Shown here: positions 11,562 to 22,548 of the stretch, in pieces
How positions within the stretch are numbered: the stretch's first letter is position 1
How the letters are laid out: every line of letters starts with the position of its first letter
Assembly: GCA_024500155.1 (NCBI GenBank)
Contig: CM044869.1
Span: forward strand, 31,742,501 to 31,806,500
Direction of reading: 5' to 3'
Length of the DNA: 64,000 nt
From: Chenopodium formosanum
Lineage: Eukaryota > Streptophyta > Magnoliopsida > Caryophyllales > Amaranthaceae
Translations under genes and position numbers: made by a program
Notes under the pieces: model-generated
What the model saw: only the letters and a program-made list of their open reading frames with translations
What the model was told of the DNA's origin: nothing
The model's database searches: none

Positions 11562-12088
11562 GTGATTAGAACCTTTGCTTAATTAAGTAGTATGGTTGAA
11601 ATATTCAACAATTCAACATAGTTAGCTAGAGATATGTGTTGATAATTCTAGGGGATTGATAATATTAGGTTAATTTTGTATGGTTATAAAAATTTCGTGA
11701 TTTATATGGTTAGTGTTACACTGGTTGCTTGGGTTCTATGTAGTAACAGTAGAATGTCAGGTTATTGTGAAATTTTAACTTGTTGCTGATCACTGAATCA
11801 GGTTATGCTCTACTTGTTTCTTTTATTCGAAATTCTTTTGTAATGTTGTATTAAGTAACTGTATGACTGAAATTTTGGGTGAAGTTGTATTAATGCAATT
11901 TATAACTGAAATTCCAAGTGTTTCAGTGTACTGATGCAGTGTATGAATGAATTGTCAGAGTGTGCCTGTCGTTTCGATGCAGATATCGAGTGTGTCTGCA
12001 CCTTGTCATGAATAGATGTTTGTATTTGGACTAATTGTAATATTTCTCATGATTTAGCATTAATTCTGGACATTTTTGGTTACTTCAA
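11562..12088 (+). other. Non-coding spacer between captured gene pieces
   Basis: AT-rich sequence with no recognisable coding block. It probably contains the end of an aldo-keto reductase intron and part of the heat-shock-factor intron, which would end at TACTTCAAG just before 12089. The join between the two captured genes must lie here but cannot be placed by eye. Confidence 0.4.
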
Positions 12089-12377
12089 GGTTTTCCTAAG
12101 GTTGATCCTGATAAGTGAAAGTTTGTGAATGAGGGGTTTTTGCGTGGAAGAAGGCATTTGTTGAAGAATTTTCCCAGGTGAAAATCCACTCAATCTCAGG
12201 AGCTTACCTCTGATGAGCGTCATTTATGGCGCTCAATAGAGTAGTTTTTGATTCCTTTTTCTTTACTTTCTCGCTTTATTTTCTTATAATCTTTCTAGAG
12301 GGGTTTTTGCGTGGAAGAAGGCATTTGTTGAAGAATTTTCCGAGGTGAAAATCCACTCAATCTCAAGAGCTTACCTC
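12089..12377 (+). pseudogene. Captured heat shock factor, DNA-binding domain exon
   Basis: Starting after a splice-acceptor-like TTCAAG, the translation reads G-F-P-K-V-D-P-D-K, stop, K-F-V-N-E-G-F-L-R-G, then R-R-H-L-L-K-N-F. This is the second half of a plant HSF DNA-binding domain, in which the conserved intron precedes GFRKVDPD. HSFs bind heat shock elements in the nucleus. The conserved Trp codon is TGA and a second stop follows in the basic stretch, so the piece is dead. A 167-bp tandem duplication repeats most of it together with the start of LTR J. The gene resumes after J at 13876. Confidence 0.85.
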
Positions 12378-12464
12378 TGATGAGCGTCATTTATGGCGCT
12401 TAATAGAGTAGTTTTTGATTCCTTTTTCTTTACTTTCTCGCTTTATTTTCTTATAATCTTTCTA
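12131..12464 (+). repeat. 167-bp tandem duplication across the HSF/LTR J junction
   Basis: Copy 1 is 12131-12297 and copy 2 is 12298-12464, nearly identical. Each contains HSF sequence, the ACCTC target site and the first ~85 bp of LTR J. The duplication therefore happened after J inserted. Confidence 0.9.
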
Positions 12465-13875
12465 GTTTTCTTTTATTTTCCGTCTTTATAGCTCATTTTG
12501 GTTTTTCGTTCACTTTTATGAGTTTTTCATAATTTTTTGTTCTTATTGAGCTATTTTAGTTTAATTTCTATTCTTTTTGCTTTCTCTCTTACTTTTACTT
12601 GAATTCTTACAAGTGAAGTTTTGAAATCTTATTTGCCGCTCTCTTACGGATGTTTTCTCATTGATTTTTGGTCGGTAATGTGCAAATATTTGAAGATCAA
12701 AGGCTGCCCTCCTCGCGGGCATCACCTGGAGAGCACTGACGATGGGGATACACGAGAGCGCTAGGAGCAAAGGCTTTGCACAAGGATCTACGATGGAGCA
12801 AGGGAAGCCGAGCACACGCAACACCACAGACCCTGTTGTGCGTGCTCACGAGGGGGGGGGGGTGGTACGTGCGCACGGGCCTGCTCCGTTTCCCTAAGCT
12901 CGATTTATTATAAATACCCTTGACTTTTCCTTTTGGGGGTTGATAATTTTGTATGTACTTGAGACTTATTTCCAGAATTAGTAGAGAGAGAAACTTGAGA
13001 TTACTTGTTTTGTACTTCAAATTACATCTTTGAGCTTGGATTTCATCTTCAATCAATGAAAGTTTGTGAGAATTTCTTCCTTTGAATTTACTTTTGCTTG
13101 CTATTTCCTTTAATTCTTGAATGTTTGATTTGATTGTTGATCTTTGGTTTGAGAATTTGTTGAGTTTGATTTTATCTTTGATTAAGCTTAAAATGATGAT
13201 GTTTATGATTCAATTTGCTTTGTTTTTCAATTCCACCATGATTAGTGAGTAGATTAGCAGTTAGGGAGAAGGGGAAGCATGCTTGGTTGATGATTATTGC
13301 TAGTTGATGATTCTTGGTTGATTGAATTGTTGTAATTAAATTGGTTGACATAGTTGTGCATGTGATTAATTAGATTAGGAGTGATCAACCTATAAGATTA
13401 ATCTAGATTGCATAGCAAATTTCAATGACATGAACCCTTGATTTGAGAATTGCTTTAATTGGTTGATTGTGATTATGATTCTCCTTGTTAGTCATTCTTA
13501 GTGAACCCTAGCTTGGCTTATAGGAGATAGCTTTTGGATTCTATTAATTGCAACTATTGTTTGTCCTTTGCAATGTTTGAATCAATCGAGTCATTCATCG
13601 ACTAGCATAATCATTGAGCTTGCATGTGGAACCTGTATCCTTAGTGTTTAGCATATTGATTTTCTTTAACTTGATTAGCTAGTTGATACTTTAGTTACAA
13701 TTCAATTCACTTCACCTCTTATTCTTCGAAGTAGCTTGACCATAGACTATAGCAATCTCCCTCTCATTCCTCGTGGTTCGACTCGGATTTGTCCTACACT
13801 AGGAATAAGTTTGATTTTCTTAATTGTTTGATTGGTGGTGCTTTAGTTTTCAACGACATAGATTACCACGCATCA
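12378..13875 (+). repeat. Solo LTR J of an Athila-like Gypsy element
   Basis: It starts TGATGAGCGTCATTTATGGC and ends ACGCATCA, like the LTRs of G and E. ACCTC flanks it at 12373-12377 and 13876-13880. No internal region is present, so it is a solo LTR left by recombination. Length is 1498 bp. The short ORFs inside are not genes. Confidence 0.9.
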
Positions 13876-14046
13876 ACCTCCTATGGAGGGTCATCATCTT
13901 CTGAGTCTGGAATTGGAAGTGAGATTGAGAAACTAAAGAAAGAGAAGAGTGCATTAATGCAAGAGGTTGTTGAGCTGCAGGAACAGCAGTGCGGAACTGC
14001 AGAGCATGTAGTAAGGGTGAAGGATATTATCAATGCCATGTTATGA
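13876..14046 (+). pseudogene. Captured heat shock factor, oligomerisation (HR-A) segment
   Basis: Immediately after LTR J the frame reads a Ser-rich linker and then IEKLKKEKSALMQEVVELQE and QQCGTAEHV, ending at TGA 14044-14046. The heptad pattern of hydrophobics (L-L-L-V-V-L) and the KKEKSALMQEVVELQ block are typical of the HR-A coiled coil that trimerises plant class A HSFs. It continues the DNA-binding piece at 12089. After V-V-R-V-K-D the sequence departs from HSF, marking the end of the capture or decay. Confidence 0.85.
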
Positions 14047-14290
14047 ACCTATTTTGCAGTTAACTGCTTATGGTTGTTATTGTTGTTGTTGTTGGAGCCG
14101 TGGTTACTTTTGTATGTTGCTGCTGTTGTTTGGATGCTGCTCCTTCTCTTTATTTACTAATTTTTTGTATTTTTTTTTATTTTACAATATTATTGATAAG
14201 TAAAACTGGATTTGGCGCTGGATAATATGAAAAATTGAATTTAATATATGTTATTATAGTTGATTTATAAGTGGTGAATGGATGAGAAAT
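14047..14290 (+). other. F internal non-coding sequence
   Basis: T-rich sequence with a short GTT-rich microsatellite near 14075-14095. No coding signal seen. Confidence 0.5.
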
Positions 14291-14664
14291 AGGGGTATTT
14301 GTAACAGGCACCTTTACAAATACCTTTAAGGTGCCAGTTACAAATACCCCTATAATTTTTCCTTATTTTGACATTATTTGTAACGGGCAATTCAAGTGTC
14401 TGTTACAAATACTCTACTATTTATAACGGGTAAATTAAGCGTCTGTTACAAATACCCTTCTATTTGTAACGGGCAATTTAAGTGTCCGTTAAAAATACTT
14501 AGTTATTTGTAACGGGCACTTAACCTGCCCGTTACAAATAATAGGGTATTTGTAACGGGCATTTATTTTGCCCGTTACAAAAAACCAATTATTTGTAACG
14601 GTCAATACTCGTTACAAATAGTTAAGTTATATGTAATGGACGCATACGTAACGGCCAGTGCTCG
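14291..14664. repeat. F right subterminal repeats, split by Gypsy G
   Basis: Six or more units occur in a row, most of them small foldbacks made of TTTGTAACGGGC, a 5-12 base loop, and GCCCGTTACAAA. The array resumes after G at 31405 and runs to the right terminus at 31455. Confidence 0.75.
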
Positions 14665-16118
14665 TGACACGAGGAAAATGTAGGTCGTTCTCTACCCTTT
14701 CCTAGATCCAAAGAAAATTTATAAACACTCGACCAACCTAATACGAGTATATGGTAAGTCAAGGGTCGAACCCAAGGGAATGAGTAGGGGTAAGCTATAG
14801 CCTAGGTCAAGCTACTTCGAAATTTGTGGGAAGATGCGGTTGGTAACTAAGGTATCAAGAAATCTAGATAAATCGAGAAATTCAATATACTAAACACTAG
14901 GGATATAGGTTCCACATGCAAGCTCAATGATTATGCTAATTGAAGGATCACTCAATCAATTCAAACATTGCAAAGGACAAACAATAGTTGCAATAAAAGG
15001 AATTCAAGGGCTATCTCCTATAAGCCAAGCTAGGGTTCACTATGAATGGCTAGCTAGGAAAATCACAATCAAATTCAATCAATTAAAGTAATTCTCAAAT
15101 CAAGGGTTCATGTCATTGAAATTTGCAATGCAATCTAGATTAATCTTATAAGTTGATCACTCCTAGTCTAATTAATCACATGCACAACTATGTCAACCAA
15201 TTTAATTGCACCATTCAAATCAATTTAGCATCATCAACTAGCAAAAATCATCAATCAAGCATGCTTCCCCTTCTCCCTAGCAACTAATCTACTCAATAAA
15301 CATGGTGAAATTAAGAAACAAAACAAATTCAATCAAATTCATATTCATTTAAAGCTAGATCAAAGAAAATCAATCAATCAACAAATTCTAAAACAAGGAA
15401 TGTAATCTCAATCAAAATCCAAGAAACTAGAAGGAATTGCATTAAAAGTAAATCAAGGGAAAGAAATCTTACAAACATTCATTGAATTGAAGAAGGAATT
15501 TCAAGATCAAATTGAAATCTAAGATCAAATTCAAGTACAAACAAGTAAATCTTAAGCTTCTCTCTCTACTTTCTCTCTCTACTATTTCTGGAAAAATTCT
15601 TTCTCTAGTACAAAGTTAAGTCGTCCTCCAAAAAGAAAGTCAAAAGCTATAAATAAGAAAAATCGAGCGAAGAGGGCCGCACAGGCCGTGCGCACGCACA
15701 GCCCAACCGCGCGCGCGCACAGCTGGGTCTGCGCGCGCGCACCCCTGTGCGATGCACTAGGCTTTGGCTCCTTCGCTTGCTTGATCAAACTCCGCGATCC
15801 CGAGCATCCCCATCATCAAAGCACTCGAGATGATGCCCGCGAACATGGCAGTCCCAAAATGAGCAAATTGACTTGATTATTCACCTACAAAACACAAATA
15901 AAACAAAGAGAGGGAGAGTAGCAAGGTAAAACTAAAACTAAAATTATGAATCATCAACTAAAAATATGAAAAACTCGTGAAAACCAATCGAGAAATAAAG
16001 TAAATTATAAAAATGGAAAATCAAATAAAACTAAAAGAATTATATGAAAATGATGAAAGAAAATAAAGAAAATGAACCTAAATCTTATTCTTTTGATCGC
16101 CATAAACGACGCTCATCA
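14665..16118 (-). repeat. Gypsy G 3' LTR
   Basis: 1454 bp, TGATGAGCG to GTGTCA in sense. It contains a CpG-dense block at 15670-15760 (repeated GCGCGCGCAC words) close to where the transcript should start. Confidence 0.93.
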
Positions 16119-18900
16119 AATTCCCCTAAGCTAAACTTTTGCTCGTCCTCGAGCAAAACAAAATCAAACCCAAGGGAAAATGATGACACTACTCAAGAAA
16201 AGAAAGAAACAAGAAAATTAGAGAAGACGAGAATATACACTAACTCACTTTCGTAGGAATCACGATCAATTTTAGCAACTAAAGACAAACCATTTAAATC
16301 CCTAGATCGCTCTAGAGGACGAGTGATGCTCTCGTAAAGGTTTCCAAAGAGGTTAACCTATAAACTCTTTTTATTAAAAAGGAGGCAAAGTAAAAAGAAA
16401 AGAAAAGAAAAAGTTTAAAACCTTGAAAAGAAATGCTTATACAAAGGCCTTTTGCACATGATCAAGGCACAAAGGATATCAAGCTTTCTAAAACAACAAT
16501 GGTAAGCAGTTCTAAGATATCGAGGGTTGATTGAAACATAGGGTATGCTAAGCGTAGAGAACTAATGAGGCGCAATCCATTTTCATCCCAACCAATCTAA
16601 CCGCGTTCTCCCTAATGGCCTCAAATCTTCCCTTAGTAAGCGTCTCTATGGTTCCACGAAGGAACCGGAAAAGAATAGAATTTGAGGGTTCTCGACATCT
16701 CGACCTTGCATCCTTTTTCTTTAGGCTTTAACTCATAATGCCCTCCCTCGGTGTATGACTCAACCACTAGGTCGAAAGGACTTTCCCAAAGGTCGTAACG
16801 TAAGGGCAAAAGGTTAGGGGTAGGCTTAAAATTTAGAATTTGGTGGTACACCTAGATTATGAAGCAAAGGTTGGCCACACCTCAACACTAAAACCAAGAA
16901 GTCACCAAACAAAAACAAACTAATACCCCCAAGCTTATTCAAAGCTATATCCACAAGCATATATACAAAAAGCGTAAACGCTTCTCCCCCAAGCTAAAAG
17001 GAAGCATTGTCCTCAATGCGAGAAAAGGGAAAAGAGTCACATCAAACTATTTTTTTTTTTGAATTTTTCATTTTCTCTTTTGTTATTTAAATTTCATTAT
17101 CTCAAAGCAATTGTCCTTGCCTCTTCTAACTTTGGACGGCTTTTTCGACATTACATTTATTATGTCCTAGCCTTTTTTAACTTTGGACGGCTTTTTCGAT
17201 TATATCCATTTGCCATTATTCACAATATATACAAAAGATGAGCTTGCTTACAAATAAAACCAATGTCCAACTTTATAGATCCCAAACTCCAAAAGCATGA
17301 CCATATGCTTCACAAAAACCAATAATGGAACAAAAAGAAACAAAAGGTTCAAAGTTCTAAAGATGTGGCTTGAAAAGAAGGGGAATGGCTCAAATGGTTA
17401 GCAAGATGGCAAATGTAAACCCAATGAACTAAAAAGAAAGAAGAAAATCCTAGAAATGAAAAATTACCACCCCGAAAAATGGCCTTTGTCCTTCCTAGGT
17501 GGTTCGGTCTCGTGTTTGAGAATTATGAGTCAAGATTCAAGATTAGGGATGCAAAGGTGGAGGATCCATGCCGCACAATCAAGAGTGATGAAAGCTTGAA
17601 AAAGAGAAACCTCACACGGTTGTAGCAAAAACTTACTAAAGGTGTCAAATCCACCAAAGGAAGCAATTCTGTCTTACCACAAACCAAAAGAATCCGGTTT
17701 CAAGGCCCCAAAAGGTCTAAACCGCTACCTTAGCATACCCTATCCTAGAATCAACCAAAGATACTCTCAAACCGTGTAAACCATTGGATTTAGGAAGAAA
17801 AATAGCCAATGTGCAATTTCAAGTGGTATTAAGTCCAAAGTAAAAGCAAAAAGATAAAGAAAGAAAAGCAATGCCTCAAAAACATTTTATTCATATTCAC
17901 AAAAACAAGCTTTTTTTTATGTTTTTTTTTATTTAAATTTATTTATTTATTTATTTATTTTTAAAAGGGAAAAAAAGAAAAGAAAAGAATAAGAAAAAGA
18001 GAAAAGGAAAACATGAAGGAAGATGAAAACAAAAGAGAAAGAAAAAGAAAAATAAAAAGAAGAAAAGGAAGATGAAATGAAAAATAGAAAAGTATAGGAG
18101 AAGTAGAAAGCAATAAGGAAGTAATGCTAAAACACATAAGTCCCAATCAACAAACAAGTGAACATTCGGCCACAACGCCAATGTACCCAAACACACTAGG
18201 GTGTTAAAAAGCAAACAACCTCGAATCATTCAACTTCTCCTAGAACTAATCCTAGACTAAGCAACCAAGAAAAGAAAAAGAAAAGAAGTAGAAAGATCTC
18301 ACCGGGCGCCAAAGCTATTGCACATTAAACAAGGCGAAAGGGCACCTTAATGAATCGTTGAAATCCAAAGCATAAGCAATAGAGCAAGGTGAGAAATAAC
18401 AAAAAAAAACTATATACAAAGAAAATGTTTAGTAACTTCAATACAAAAGAAAAGAAGAAAATAGAAAACTAAATGTAAGAAAATAAAGAAAAAGTAAGTG
18501 GTAGTAGCAGCAAGGGTCAGAATCATCAGACTAAAATAGTAACAGGAGAGAAGAAATCAGACAGTCATCATCAGGAATCATCATAATAAACACATAGAAA
18601 AACTCAGCGGACAGCGATCAGCGAAACAAACAACAAACCAATAACCAGGCAGAGAAATCAACAGAAATACAACAACATCATCATAAAACCGAACAACACA
18701 GAGATCAATATCAGAAGCATAGGAGACCAGGAATGAACTACAAAAGCAGGGGGGAAATATGGTGAAGCACAGAGATAAATGCAGAAAGCACCCCCAAGCT
18801 CAGACTGGACCACCCCCCTAACTCTAAACCTAAAGACATATAGGCAATTGAGAAACATCATATAAAGCACATAAGAAGGGGGGGGGTAGCCATGGTAGTA
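16119..18900 (-). other. Gypsy G long 3' non-coding region
   Basis: About 2.8 kb without a gene lies between the third ORF and the 3' LTR. The plus strand is purine-rich at 17960-18110 (a long C/T tract in sense) with an ATTT repeat at 17938-17965. Element E has an equivalent region (57367-59624), so it is a family trait. The Phe-rich ORFs here come from the C/T tract. Confidence 0.75.
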
Positions 18901-20168
18901 TCACTCCGCACTATGGTAAGGGGTAGAATGAGAAATCCCCTCACCGGTCTCCATCACATGAGTAGAGCTAGCCATCTCAGTCACGTCCATGGGAGCCTTA
19001 CCCCTTAACCTACCATTCCTCCTAGCTCTATCATCCTCAAAATAATGACCAATCATCTAAGACCGGCTCACCCGACCTACCCCACCGCCCAAAAGTCTCA
19101 GGGTCCGGAAAGGGACAAGGATTAGCCGGATCATATGCATAATCACAACCACCAGGCCGCCGATAGTTGTAAGTGGCCGGGGTGGTGCCTATGATAGAAC
19201 TAGGGTGAACATGAGGGCCCTCCCAATAAGGATAGCAAGGCCGAGGACCAATGGTAGGGTCAAAAGGTTCCCACTGAGGAATAGGTCCTAGTTGGACCGG
19301 GAGATATGGGTAATTCACATAGGGCTCGATTTCCCCCCTCCGAACATGCAAATCGTACAATTGATTTGTATGATAGTCATAACCAAGGTTAGAGGGTTTC
19401 ATAGAAGGTATAGAATATAACACATTAGCAATAGAATCAAGCCTAGCATGAATGGTTGACAAATCAAAAGTAGAAGGAGTAGAAGAGGGGGAAGGAATAG
19501 GTGTACCTTCCGGTTCAACTGTGGGAATAGGTTGAACATTCGATGAGAGAGCATTGGTCGAGCGACCTCTTGTATGATTCGTCCTACGTCGAATAGAAGG
19601 GTCAATATCTCGCATCGGAGGCCTCCAATATAAGGAGTCTTTCTCTCTTGGTCGGGTAGTTACCTCTTTGCATGGGATTAAGAACCATTCTTTAACCCGA
19701 GAAACTTTCCAAATGAAGACATCATCCTTCTTCGTACGATCGAGGAATTTTTGGTTTACAAGGGCGGAGATGTTGAGGAAATGAGAAGAAGATTTTTCTC
19801 GAGGATCAATAATTGGGGGAAGCTCATTTAACAAAGTCTTATAGTCGTCATTGATGCAAAGAGCTAGGATAGAAATCATCCCTCCCAATTGGATGCTCCC
19901 TGATAGGCTAACTCCATCGCGAATATCCAGGAGACGATTGATGAAGTGCCCTGTGAAATCCACTAACCCAATCTCAAAGTCATTTTGGTCGGCTATCCAC
20001 AACTAACAAAGCTCCTCTCAAGAGATAGCTCCCAAAGAGTCTTTGGAGCAAAGAGCGTAAGTGAGGAGACGGTTGAAATACCGCATAGCCGGATGAATCA
20101 TGGAGGCGGTCTTGGAATTTTGAGGCTCATACTTCCCTTCCTCCGAGATACTTCTCCACCAACGTTGT

Positions 20169-22068
20169 TGATAAGTGACTTTTATGTCACTTTTAGGGTG
20201 TTTATTGAGTCGTATTCCAACTTATTTTCCAATAATTTCACCATTTTTATCCTTTATTTCTATTATTTTATTATTCTCGTCTTTTATCCAATAATTTGAT
20301 GAGTGACATTTATGTCACTCCTAAGATAGTGTTTATGCCTTGTTTTAGCTTGTCTTATGGTGTTTTGGAGTTGTTTTGTTCAAATAATGCATGCATACAT
20401 GTCTCGATGTGTTTTAAATGAAATCGCGTATATTCTTGAATGCTTGCCTTCATTGCGTGTTTGCACCGTTCCCTATACCTTATTGCTTCCCTTGGTGTTT
20501 GTGCTTAGGTATTTGAAGTCTTGGATTGCAAAGAAGAAGCCAAGGAAGCATGAGAGAAGAATCGAAGAAAGCAAGGTGCAAGGGCGCGCATAATGTGCGG
20601 GCGCGCAACCCTGTGAGAACCCGCGCAAAACTGGCGAAATTGCAGAATCGAGGCAAAAAGTTTTGCGCGGCCTGTGCGCGACATGTGCGCGGGCGCACAC
20701 CCACACCGCGCGGGCGCGCAGCTACAGTGCGCGGGCGCGCAGCCAGCAACACGGGCGCACACACCCAAGCACAAGCCGCGCAACCCACAAATGCGCGGGC
20801 GCGCAGCTACATTGCGCGGGCGCGCAGGGTGCTGCGAGGGAGCGCAGGCCGCTGCGAGGGCGCGCAGACCGCTGCGAGGGCGCACGCGCGGGCGCATAAC
20901 TACCATGCGCGGGCGCACAGATCCTTGCGCGGGCGCACAGCGGGTCCTGTTCTGCGTTTTTGCGCGATTCTTTATATATTGCGGGGCTTGTTTTGTACGG
21001 GGGGGATCTATTATGCTATCTTCTTAGTTAGTTTAGGAGAGCTTCTCTCTCTTAGGGTTAGATTAGATTAGATAATTTTTAGAGAGATAAAGTAGATTAT
21101 TGCTCAATTTTCTTCCAAGTAATCAATTTTGGTCAAGTTTAATTTTCAATCAAGCAATTCCTTCAAGCTTTCATCTTTCATTAATCCTCTCTCTAGTAAT
21201 CTCTAATCCTTTCCTTTAGCTTTATTTATTTGCTTTATTGTTGCTTATTTTTGTTAATCTTTTTAGTTCATCTAGTTATTATTGTTTTCATTGTTTTTAA
21301 TCATGTTTTGTTTGAGTTTCTTGAGTTTGTTTCTAATATTGTTATTATGTTTAATCTCCTTTCCTTAGGCTAATCTTTTAGCTAGGGGAAGGGGGTGGAA
21401 AATATGTGTTGAATGTTGGATGAATGATGATGGTTGGACTGAATACATGCCTTAAATTGATGAAAGACATGATTTTTAATGGCTTGAGATTATTGTTGCA
21501 CTAAATTTGATTGCCTTATAGTTTAAATGCATGAAAATGATTTGAACTAGATTAAGATCACCTCTATTTTAATGATTGCATGAGAATGAGTTGTTAAAAT
21601 GGAGTTTTATGGATTGTGCTTCTTTATTCTCTTGATTTGCTTGTGTCTAATAGGATGCATGAGAATGATCCTAGTTAGCATAGACATCTTTCATTGATTT
21701 GCCTAGACTATTGCATGAGAATGGGTTGTTTAGGTAGGATCTTGTGTTCTTTGGCATGTTCATCATGATAACTATCATTATTCCCCTTTTTCTTATCATG
21801 TTTGACACCCCCGTATCCCTAGCGTTGTTCTCTCTTGATTTTAATCTTCTTTATATTTGTTTGTTTGTAGTCTTAGTGCTTTTTATCCAAAAACCAACAA
21901 AAATTTTCCCCATTTGACTCTTGCATTAGTGATATTGATGTTGGACGAGTGAGCTTCCTTAGTGGTTCGACCCTTTACTTACTCCTATACTTGTATTAGG
22001 GTAGTTTAGGTTATAAATAATTAATTTGATTTGGGGTAGTAGCTTAACGACCTATCCTAGCCCTATCA
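20169..22068. repeat. Solo LTR H inside the Gypsy G third ORF
   Basis: A 1.9-kb block begins TGATAAGTGAC and ends CCTAGCCCTATCA (TG..CA). It is flanked by GTTGT (20164-20168) and GTTGC (22069-22073), a 5-bp TSD with one change. Removing it restores the conserved gene order on both sides. No internal region or polymerase is present. It is unrelated to the other LTRs here. Downstream of the GC-rich repeats it is ordinary AT-rich sequence. Confidence 0.82.
20583..20945 (+). repeat. CpG-dense ~20-bp tandem repeat in LTR H
   Basis: Ten or so degenerate units built on GCGCGGGCGCGCAG plus six variable bases lie in an otherwise AT-rich LTR. All six frames are open because of composition, producing Arg/Ala-rich ORFs that I do not regard as genes. 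Confidence 0.85.
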
Positions 22069-22548
22069 GTTGCTCATTATATCCACCAACGTTGCCGGGT
22101 AGATACATTGTTCCGCGTCCGCGGACTAAGGAAACTTGAAGTAAGAACATAGTTGAGAATCCGTCAATGAGTGATCATGATTGAAAAGTTGGAAATTCAA
22201 AATCCTTGAGGAACCGTCACTCGATTCTCGGACTACTTCAAGAGAAGAAAGAAATTCATAGGTCACCCTAGCATAAGTAGGGGCGCTCAAATCCAAGAAC
22301 TCTAAAAGATCAAGGCCCTTTGCAAGAAGCCGAACGTCCTCATCTATGTCGAGATACTTGGTTGTTGCTTGATCGTAAAATCTTGTTGGTCTAAGCTTTC
22401 TCTTGGATAGACGCTTGAAACGATCCCAATGTGATTCTTTAGAAAATTCAATGCCGTATGTCTCTTCTACCTCGGGTGGAGGTGGAACAACATGCCTTGG
22501 TTTGCTAGAACTTGATCTTGCCCGCTTCTTGTGACGGATAGGAGCCAT

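Larger units (their letters stand above)
18901..22548 (-). pseudogene. Gypsy G third ORF (Athila ORF-1-like, env position), split by LTR H
   Basis: The start is ATG at 22546-22548 (MAPIRHKKRARSS). The first 140 codons contain LDLSAPTYARVTYEFLSSL and stop at TAG where E has Trp. Solo LTR H (20169-22068) then interrupts it. The remainder (20163 down) reads KYEPQNSKTASMIHPAMRYF, then IADQNDFEIGLVDF and a Pro/Tyr-rich C-terminus. It resembles the ATHILA ORF-1 family, found 3' of pol in Athila elements where an env-like gene can lie. I see no clear membrane segment or signal peptide, so an envelope role is unsupported. A frameshift near 19037 precedes the presumed end at 18901. Confidence 0.8.

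Noticed and set aside
13789..13875. N-terminal 30 residues of the ORF that includes the HSF coiled coil
   Set aside because: These bases belong to the end of solo LTR J; the HSF-derived sequence begins at 13876.
15582..15876. ORFs of ~65 codons present twice (also 30872-31166)
   Set aside because: They are the two LTR copies of Gypsy G; the repetition reflects the LTR, not a conserved gene.
17951..18229. Phe/Leu-rich ORF that looks like a membrane protein
   Set aside because: It is the translation of a C/T tract in the Gypsy G 3' non-coding region; E shows the same tract without the ORF.
20526..21071. Long Arg/Ala/His-rich ORFs on both strands
   Set aside because: All frames are open because of the GC-rich 20-bp tandem repeat. 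There is no domain, and the ORFs lie inside solo LTR H.
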